A program made the position numbers and the translations under genes. A stretch of DNA of 32,580 bases from Porticoccus sp. (lineage in GTDB: Bacteria; Pseudomonadota; Gammaproteobacteria; Pseudomonadales; Porticoccaceae). Under the pieces are notes generated by a model, which worked only from the letters and a program-made list of their open reading frames with translations, had not been told where the DNA came from and searched no databases. The stretch lies in contig NVUM01000012.1 of assembly GCA_002733125.1 (NCBI GenBank), positions 9,084-41,663 on the forward strand, in the 5' to 3' direction. Positions 26,872-32,580 of the stretch are shown one piece after another. Each line of letters begins with the position of its first letter. Position 1 is the first letter of the stretch.

Positions 26872-27236
26872 TGCACTCTTCCTGGTACGGAGAGCAGAAA
26901 GGCAGGTATTTGGGCATCAAACGTTTCTCCTTGGTCACTGACCATTTGATAGCTGCCCTCCATTGTACCCACCTCGGTATCCAGGACGACCCCGCTGCTG
27001 TATCGGAAAGACTGGCCAGGGGCAATCAGCGGTTTTTCACCGACTACCCCGGGGCCCTGGACTTCTTTAATCTTGGCATTGCCATCCGTGATGACCCAGT
27101 GACGGCTGATCAGTTGGGCTGTTGTGTCGCCGAGGTTGCGTATCGCGATATGGTAGGCGAACGTAAATTTATTATTGTCCGGTTCGGATTGGCCGGGGAG
27201 ATACTCTGGTGTGACCTCAACGACGATCCGGTTCAT
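26868..27236 (-). CDS. apaG: Co2+/Mg2+ efflux protein ApaG
   Basis: A small immunoglobulin-like fold protein (DUF525) of poorly known role, linked to cobalt resistance in Salmonella CorD. It has 122 residues with the family glycine motif in VQGPGVVGEKPLIAPGQSF (59-77) and GTMEGSYQMV. The start ATG at 27236 overlaps the rsmA stop by 4 bases (ATGA) and its own stop overlaps the apaH TTG. Biochemical function is not settled. Confidence 0.96.
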   Translation of the reverse strand: MNRIVVEVTPEYLPGQSEPDNNKFTFAYHIAIRNLGDTTAQLISRHWVITDGNAKIKEVQGPGVVGEKPLIAPGQSFRYSSGVVLDTEVGTMEGSYQMVSDQGETFDAQIPAFLLSVPGRVH

Positions 27237-28036
27237 TGCAGGGCTCCTATCTGGTTGCTGAGATGGACAAAGTCCACCACGCTGAGATTTTGAGGGCGAA
27301 GTGATATATCAATATCAAGTTGTTCAAGCTGGGTGGCATCAAGCATATATTTCAGTGTGTTGCGCATGGTTTTCCGCCGTTGCTGGAAACTGGCACTCAC
27401 CAGTCTGGTCAGTAATTCCAGGTCGTTCGCGGGGTGGGGTGGCTGGCTGTAAGGTAGCAGTCGAACAATGGCGGACTCTACTTTGGGTGCCGGCTTGAAT
27501 GCCGTTGGCGGCACCCTGAACAACGGCTGAACACTACTGTAATACTGAACCATTACACTGAGCCTGCCATAGTTCTTGTCACCGGGTGAGGCAGCCAATC
27601 GGTCCACCACTTCTTTTTGCAGCATGAAGTGCATGTCTTCGATCTGCGGACTGAAGCCCAGTAGATGAAAAATTAGTGGTGTTGAGATGTTATACGGCAG
27701 ATTGCCAATAATGCGCATTGGCCGACCAGCTTGATAGAACTGGCTGAAATCAATTTTCAGTGCGTCACCCTGATGAATCTGAAAATCTGGGTAACCGGCA
27801 AGTTTTTCTGTGAGTAGAGGAATAAGATCACGGTCCAGCTCCACCACTTTCAGGGAGGGGCATTTGGCCAGTATGGGCTCAGTGATGGCTCCACGGCCGG
27901 GTCCAATTTCGATGATGTTCTGCTCTGGTTTTGGTGCAATGGCCGCGATAATTTTGTCGATCACATGGTGGTCGACCAGAAAGTTCTGGCCAAATCGTTT
28001 GCGGGCCTTGTGTTGGTGCGAATCATCCCGGTTCAT
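27233..28036 (-). CDS. rsmA: 16S rRNA dimethyladenosine transferase
   Basis: KsgA, which dimethylates two adjacent adenosines (A1518 and A1519 in E. coli) near the 3' end of 16S rRNA as a late 30S checkpoint. It has 267 residues with GQNFL (16-20), the SAM-binding [10 protein letters not shown] (43-52), ELD (66-68), GDA (90-92) and the catalytic NLPYNI (112-117). Loss gives kasugamycin resistance in E. coli. The start ATG at 28036 overlaps the pdxA stop by 4 bases. Confidence 0.98.
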   Translation of the reverse strand: MNRDDSHQHKARKRFGQNFLVDHHVIDKIIAAIAPKPEQNIIEIGPGRGAITEPILAKCPSLKVVELDRDLIPLLTEKLAGYPDFQIHQGDALKIDFSQFYQAGRPMRIIGNLPYNISTPLIFHLLGFSPQIEDMHFMLQKEVVDRLAASPGDKNYGRLSVMVQYYSSVQPLFRVPPTAFKPAPKVESAIVRLLPYSQPPHPANDLELLTRLVSASFQQRRKTMRNTLKYMLDATQLEQLDIDISLRPQNLSVVDFVHLSNQIGALQ

Positions 28037-29019
28037 GGATAGGTGTGTGCCTTTGCCATACAGGTGGCTGTTGTGATAGCTGCGATCAGGCTGCCTGTGC
28101 TGGCAAGCCCCGTTCCCGCCAGATCCAGTGCAGTGCCATGGTCAACTGAGGTACGGATAATGGGTAGGCCGAGCGTAATATTGACGGCTTTGCCAAACCC
28201 TATGTATTTGAGTACGGGTAAACCCTGGTCATGATACATGGCCAATACCGCATCACATCGCTTCAGATACTTTGGTGTGAAAAGTGTGTCTGCCGGCAGG
28301 GGACCCTCGATGTGCATCCCCAGACTGCGCAGCTGCGCCACTACGGGTTCTATCACCTGAATTTCCTCCATGCCCAAATGTCCGTTCTCGCCTGCGTGGG
28401 GATTGAGCCCACACACCAATATCCTTGGCGCCTGTAGACCAAATTTTTGCTGTAAATCCGTATGCAGAATATCAATTGTCTCGGTCAAACCTGCTTGCGT
28501 AATCTGAGCTGGCACTTGGCTAAGTGGCAGGTGTGTCGTGGCTAATGCAACCCGAAGCCCTTCGGTAGCCAACATCATGACTACCTTTGGGGTATGGGTT
28601 TTCTCTGCGAAAAATTCGGTGTGTCCCGTGAACGGAATGCCTGCATCATTGATGATGCCCTTGTGTACAGGGCCGGTTACCAGTGCCCGACAAACATTTG
28701 CTTGGCAGTCTGCAAGTGCAGTGGACAAGGTCTCCAATACATACGGGGCATTACGCGAATCGAGTATGCCGGGCCTGGCGGGCATACTCAGTTCAATCGG
28801 CCTGATAGTGAGTTCGCCAGCCGTCAATGGGGAGGGTGGTGTCTCGGTCGAGAGCTGGCGTAGCCGCAGGGGAAGATTTAGTTCTCTGGCCCGGGCCCGG
28901 AGCAATTCAGGATCAGCGTACACCACCAGTTCTGCAGCATTTGGACGCTGTGCCAGTTTGATAATCAGGTCGGGACCAATACCGGCTGGCTCACCTGGTG
29001 TAATGGCAAGTCGAATCAC
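28033..29019 (-). CDS. pdxA: 4-hydroxythreonine-4-phosphate dehydrogenase
   Basis: NAD-dependent oxidation of 4-phosphohydroxy-L-threonine in DXP-dependent pyridoxal phosphate synthesis. It has 328 residues (E. coli 329), starting [18 protein letters not shown]. Metal ligands are His163 (TTHLPL), His208 (LNPHAGENG) and His263 (MYHDQG), matching E. coli 166, 211 and 266. The start is GTG at 29019, overlapping the surA stop as GTGA. Standard place between surA and rsmA. Confidence 0.97.
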   Translation of the reverse strand: MIRLAITPGEPAGIGPDLIIKLAQRPNAAELVVYADPELLRARARELNLPLRLRQLSTETPPSPLTAGELTIRPIELSMPARPGILDSRNAPYVLETLSTALADCQANVCRALVTGPVHKGIINDAGIPFTGHTEFFAEKTHTPKVVMMLATEGLRVALATTHLPLSQVPAQITQAGLTETIDILHTDLQQKFGLQAPRILVCGLNPHAGENGHLGMEEIQVIEPVVAQLRSLGMHIEGPLPADTLFTPKYLKRCDAVLAMYHDQGLPVLKYIGFGKAVNITLGLPIIRTSVDHGTALDLAGTGLASTGSLIAAITTATCMAKAHTYP

Positions 29020-30311
29020 AATTTAATGTCTACAAATGCCTCGTCGCGTATTTCCCGCAGCCAGATTTGCTGCTCTTCGTCGAACTTGCGTCTCCGGATG
29101 ATGTTTTCAGCCTGACGCTGTTTTATCTCATCACTGAAATCCTGACGACGACGTTCGGTTACCTGAAGAATATGCCAGCCGAACTGGGTGCGGAAAGGTT
29201 TACTGATCGCCATTGTGTCAAGACTGCCCATGATTTTCTCAAATTCCGGCACGAACTGTCCCGGCAGAGACCAGCCGAGATCTCCGCCACCCAGAGCAGT
29301 ACCAATATCCTCCGAGTGTTTTCTGGCTAATTCGGCAAAGTCGGCGCCACCGAGGATATCGGTGCGCATCCCTTCGAGCATGGTCCTGGTATCGTCTTCA
29401 CTGCGAATCTCGTTGGGCTTAAGCAGGATATGGCGGACTTTGTGTTGCTGCACAATTTGTTCGCCGCCACCTCGGCGATCATAGAGTTTGAGTAAATGAT
29501 AACCGGCATCACTGCGAATCGGCATGCTGACCTCGCCCGGGGACAGTTTATCCACGGCACTGACAAAAATACTGGGTAACTGGGTTGTCTTCCGCCAGCC
29601 CAGGTCGCCACCCTGAAGCGCGTCCTGTGCACCGGAGTTGGCGATTGCGAGGCTTTTGAAATCTGCACCATTCTGCAGTTCTTCGTAGAGTTTTCGAACT
29701 TTCTGTTCTACCTCGGCAACGTCCTCGCGGGAAGCGCCTGAGGACAGGGGCAGCAGAATATGGCCGAGGTTTACATCCGGTGATGACCACTGTTGGCCCT
29801 CTTCGGAGGCCAGGAAATTATTTACCTCCTGCTCGCTGATGTAGATACGGCGATTAACGGCACTTTCCTGTACCCGGTTTATGGTAATCTCATTGCGTAG
29901 CTGTTGTCTCAACGACGTCAGGTCGATCCCGCTCTGACGGGCGTCCTCGATCATTTGCGCAACTGTCTGTTCCCGGCTCTCCGCCATTCTTTCCATGGCC
30001 TGGGTAACTTCTTCGTCGCTGATGCGTATCCCCATCCGTTGTGCCCGGTTGAGCTGCAGACGCTCCAGGATAAGGCGCTCCAGAACCTGTGGAACCAGTA
30101 CCGACTCCTCAGGAATTTCGGTTTCACTGTTTTTCAGTCGTGCATAGATGTCCGCTACCCGCTTCTCCAGCTCGCTGGCCATGACCACATCATCGTCAAC
30201 CACGGCGACAATATGGTCGAGCGCTATTTCTTCTGAGCTTGCCGGCAATGCCCAGGCAAGCCCCAGCAGGAGCAGGCTGAAGAAAATATTCGTTTTACTG
30301 CGTGTGCTCAT
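29016..30311 (-). CDS. surA: Periplasmic chaperone / peptidyl-prolyl isomerase SurA
   Basis: Escorts unfolded outer membrane proteins, including LptD, to the BAM complex. It has 431 residues from the ATG at 30311. A signal peptide ([17 protein letters not shown]) precedes the N-terminal chaperone domain ([20 protein letters not shown]). Two parvulin domains follow, each with a HILL and a GGDLGW motif ([19 protein letters not shown]), and a C-terminal helix. An upstream ATG at 30329 overlapping the lptD stop would add six residues; I prefer 30311 because AGGTGAG lies 8 bases before it while the upstream ATG has no RBS. Confidence 0.93.
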   Translation of the reverse strand: MSTRSKTNIFFSLLLLGLAWALPASSEEIALDHIVAVVDDDVVMASELEKRVADIYARLKNSETEIPEESVLVPQVLERLILERLQLNRAQRMGIRISDEEVTQAMERMAESREQTVAQMIEDARQSGIDLTSLRQQLRNEITINRVQESAVNRRIYISEQEVNNFLASEEGQQWSSPDVNLGHILLPLSSGASREDVAEVEQKVRKLYEELQNGADFKSLAIANSGAQDALQGGDLGWRKTTQLPSIFVSAVDKLSPGEVSMPIRSDAGYHLLKLYDRRGGGEQIVQQHKVRHILLKPNEIRSEDDTRTMLEGMRTDILGGADFAELARKHSEDIGTALGGGDLGWSLPGQFVPEFEKIMGSLDTMAISKPFRTQFGWHILQVTERRRQDFSDEIKQRQAENIIRRRKFDEEQQIWLREIRDEAFVDIKL

Positions 30312-30328
30312 AATCCGGCTCACCTGCA

Positions 30329-32580
30329 TTAGTAGTTGCTTTGTGGTTCATATCCGTAGATGCCATCCTGCAGGATGGAGTCCACTTTGCTGCCACTGCC
30401 GGCTAGGCCTTTGAACTGGATTTGGAAGAACACGCCATTGTCGTGCTCCAGATCTTCATCCGGCAGCAGAATATAGTCATTTCGGTCGAGCCAGCGACGA
30501 CCGATGATGCTCATCTTCCAGCAGCAGCTCTCATACTGGAGCCCGAACAGGGTTTCCAGGTCCCGGCTGTTGGTCAGATCATAATTGTACCGTCCGATCA
30601 GGCTCCAGCTTTGTGAAATCGGCAGAAGGGTGGAAAAGTCTGCCTGCTCGATATCGCTATCAATCTCAATAAATTGATTTCCTATATCGGAAAGGCGGGG
30701 CACCCGGCGGTTATACCGATAGCTCAAATTGAATATCTTGTTGTTGCGATCGTTATAACGAAGGCTGGCGTTACCCCGGTCGAGTTCACTGTCGTCTTCA
30801 TCGTAGAGCACGTCAGCCTGGAAGCGGAGGTGTTCGCTGAGCCGCATGGCAAATTCCGCCGCGTACGCGGAATCATCACGCAACAGGTCGGCGGCGATAT
30901 CTCGCTGTAGGCGATTCAAATCATCGGGGTCATCCAGGCCTTTCAGGAAAGATTTGCTCAGGTTGGGGTTCAGGGAGACGTAGCGGTCACTCAGGTAGAA
31001 AATCTGGCCAATGCTGGCTCGCAACCACTCAATCCCGGTGGATTGCGCTACCAGACGACTGGTTAGCCCCAGAGAAACTTGCTCGGTATCGCCGATGCGG
31101 TCACCGCCGATAAAACGATCTTCCCGAAACAACTGGTTATAGGTAAATGTCATCTGCGATGTGTCAAAGTCCGGCAAATCACTTTGATCTTCATACTTGG
31201 TATGAACCATGTACAGGCGCGGCTCAAATGTTTGGGTAAACCCCGTCAGCATAGTGGTGTCGCGCTCCATAAACAGACCGGTATCGATAACACCAACCGG
31301 TACGGTGACCGAGGGGCTGTCATCCGTCTGTCCCAGCACTGGATTGTCCAGGTTGTAGGACAGATGCTTGAGAGTGACCGAGGGTCGGAAGTAGCCCCAT
31401 GCCCATTGTTTGTCCCAGGTTAAACCGTAATCGAGGCGCAGCCGGTCGCCAGTCACGAAGGTATGTTTGTCATCTTCAAAGAAGGTTTCACCCTGGAGAT
31501 AGCCGGGCAGGGCGTCGTTCTCGTCATCGTGGTCGAAAGCGGTGAACTGGTTCTGCAGGTTAAAGATAAAGTCGCCGAGGCGATAATTGCCCCGGGCTTC
31601 CAGGCGGGGCAGCATCTGGTACTGGTCAATCCGGTTGGGATCATCGGTGATGGTCTGGAATTCCTGCCCCTTGATACCAAACAGCCAGTGGTCCGTCCGG
31701 TAACCGGCCGAAACCAGCTGGCGCAGATAGGTCTGGCTGTTAACCTCCAGTGTGGCGTTGTCCAGGTCGCGGAAGTATTCACTGTCGCTTACCTTGGTGT
31801 AATCGATGCGGGTGTCCCAGCGTTTACCAATACCACCCAGGTGATCCAGGTTGACCAGCCAGCGGTCCTCGCCCTGGAAATCTCTTATATCAGAGACTTC
31901 GGTCGGATCGTCATCGCGGTCGTCGCCGCCGTCATCGTCCGACAGGAAGGCGCCGCTCAGGATGGTGTTGGTTAGCTTCGACATATGCCGGACTTCGACC
32001 TCAGCCATGGGCCCGCGTTCCTGAATGTAGCGCGGGGTAATGGTGGCGTCGTAGTTGGGTGCCAGATTCAGGTAGATGGGCTGCGCATAGTCAATGCCGT
32101 TCTCATCGCCGATTTCAAAACTGGGGAACAACAGACCGGTGGCTCGCCGATCATCAATTGGGAACCGTATCCAGGGGGCATAGAGTATCGGTATATCCTG
32201 GACTTCCAGTCGCACGTGCCTGGCATTGGCGATTCCAGTTTCAGGATTGATGTTAAGCTTACTGCTGACCAGGCGCCAGGCTTTGCTGCCCGGTTCACAG
32301 GTGGTGTAAGTGGCGTTATCGATGTAGAAAACATCATCGACTCGCTTGGCCTGCGTCGCCGTACCGCGCACTCCGGATTCGTGGAACAGATAGCCGGCCT
32401 GTTCAATCTGCATGTCCTTGGAATCCATGTTGATCTGAGCGCTGTCGCCTGTAACCAGTAGTCCCGGTTCGCGGAACTGTACATTGCCTTCAAGGTTCAC
32501 GATGCGTGTATTCTGGTCGGCTGTGGCGCTATCGCTTCGAACCTGACGGTATCCCTGGGTCAGTTGGACGTCGCCACGCA
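30329..32580 (-). CDS. lptD: LPS-assembly outer membrane protein LptD, 5' end outside window
   Basis: Beta-barrel of the LptDE translocon that places LPS in the outer leaflet. The frame has no stop up to the right edge (reading QLTQGYRQVRSDSATAD before the GTG at 32500, an internal Val), so about 749 C-terminal residues are present. The periplasmic OstA/LptA-like domain is followed by the long barrel with alternating strands. Cysteines for the essential disulphides are seen: one in YTTCEPGS and the adjacent pair in YESCCWKM near the C-terminus, as at E. coli 173, 724 and 725. The start and signal peptide lie beyond the window. Confidence 0.97.
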   Translation of the reverse strand, partial: RGDVQLTQGYRQVRSDSATADQNTRIVNLEGNVQFREPGLLVTGDSAQINMDSKDMQIEQAGYLFHESGVRGTATQAKRVDDVFYIDNATYTTCEPGSKAWRLVSSKLNINPETGIANARHVRLEVQDIPILYAPWIRFPIDDRRATGLLFPSFEIGDENGIDYAQPIYLNLAPNYDATITPRYIQERGPMAEVEVRHMSKLTNTILSGAFLSDDDGGDDRDDDPTEVSDIRDFQGEDRWLVNLDHLGGIGKRWDTRIDYTKVSDSEYFRDLDNATLEVNSQTYLRQLVSAGYRTDHWLFGIKGQEFQTITDDPNRIDQYQMLPRLEARGNYRLGDFIFNLQNQFTAFDHDDENDALPGYLQGETFFEDDKHTFVTGDRLRLDYGLTWDKQWAWGYFRPSVTLKHLSYNLDNPVLGQTDDSPSVTVPVGVIDTGLFMERDTTMLTGFTQTFEPRLYMVHTKYEDQSDLPDFDTSQMTFTYNQLFREDRFIGGDRIGDTEQVSLGLTSRLVAQSTGIEWLRASIGQIFYLSDRYVSLNPNLSKSFLKGLDDPDDLNRLQRDIAADLLRDDSAYAAEFAMRLSEHLRFQADVLYDEDDSELDRGNASLRYNDRNNKIFNLSYRYNRRVPRLSDIGNQFIEIDSDIEQADFSTLLPISQSWSLIGRYNYDLTNSRDLETLFGLQYESCCWKMSIIGRRWLDRNDYILLPDEDLEHDNGVFFQIQFKGLAGSGSKVDSILQDGIYGYEPQSNY

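Overview
The window is a gammaproteobacterial chromosome segment. Its first two thirds are the str-S10-spc-alpha cluster of ribosomal protein, elongation factor, SecY and RNA polymerase genes, all on the + strand. RpoC, EF-G, S14 (no zinc-finger form) and the RpoA C-terminal domain are of gammaproteobacterial/Pseudomonas-like type. The 408-residue EF-Tu carries an insertion after NKAD that I associate with marine Cellvibrionales-like bacteria. That lineage call is an inference from memory and was not tested by a search.

Layout on the + strand: the 3' part of rpoC (1-3191) is followed by a perfect palindrome and a strong sigma70-type promoter, then rpsL-rpsG-fusA-tuf (3340-7749) and an intrinsic terminator. 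A second promoter of nearly identical design drives rpsJ-rplC-rplD-rplW-rplB-rpsS-rplV-rpsC-rplP-rpmC-rpsQ, running without a visible break into rplN-rplX-rplE-rpsN-rpsH-rplF-rplR-rpsE-rpmD-rplO-secY-rpmJ. A weaker promoter and a structured leader precede rpsM-rpsK-rpsD-rpoA-rplQ, closed by a strong terminator at 21677-21704. galE (21794-22831) follows, also on +.

Layout on the - strand, from the right edge leftwards: lptD (5' end cut by the window)-surA-pdxA-rsmA-apaG-apaH, an envelope-biogenesis, vitamin B6, rRNA-methylation and Ap4A-hydrolase operon. Its last four junctions overlap by 4 bases (GTGA/ATGA/ATGA/TTGA). Next come an AtoE-type short-chain fatty acid transporter and an orphan PAS histidine kinase converging on galE. 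The accessory block galE / kinase / atoE sits between two otherwise conserved operons.

The + strand cluster supplies the translation and transcription apparatus. The sequence suggests feedback layers: GC-rich discriminators at the two strong promoters, leader hairpins before rpsL, a foldable rpsL-rpsG spacer (S7 operator position), a terminator-like hairpin before fusA, and a possible S4-type pseudoknot at rpsM. No CRISPR array, insertion sequence, tRNA, rRNA or phage gene was seen.

I found no clearly new multi-gene system. The points most worth a second look are the histidine kinase whose ATP-binding N, G1 and G2 boxes are degenerate while the phospho-acceptor His is kept, a GalE with Cys at the position that controls N-acetylhexosamine acceptance, and the RNA structures in the ribosomal protein operons.
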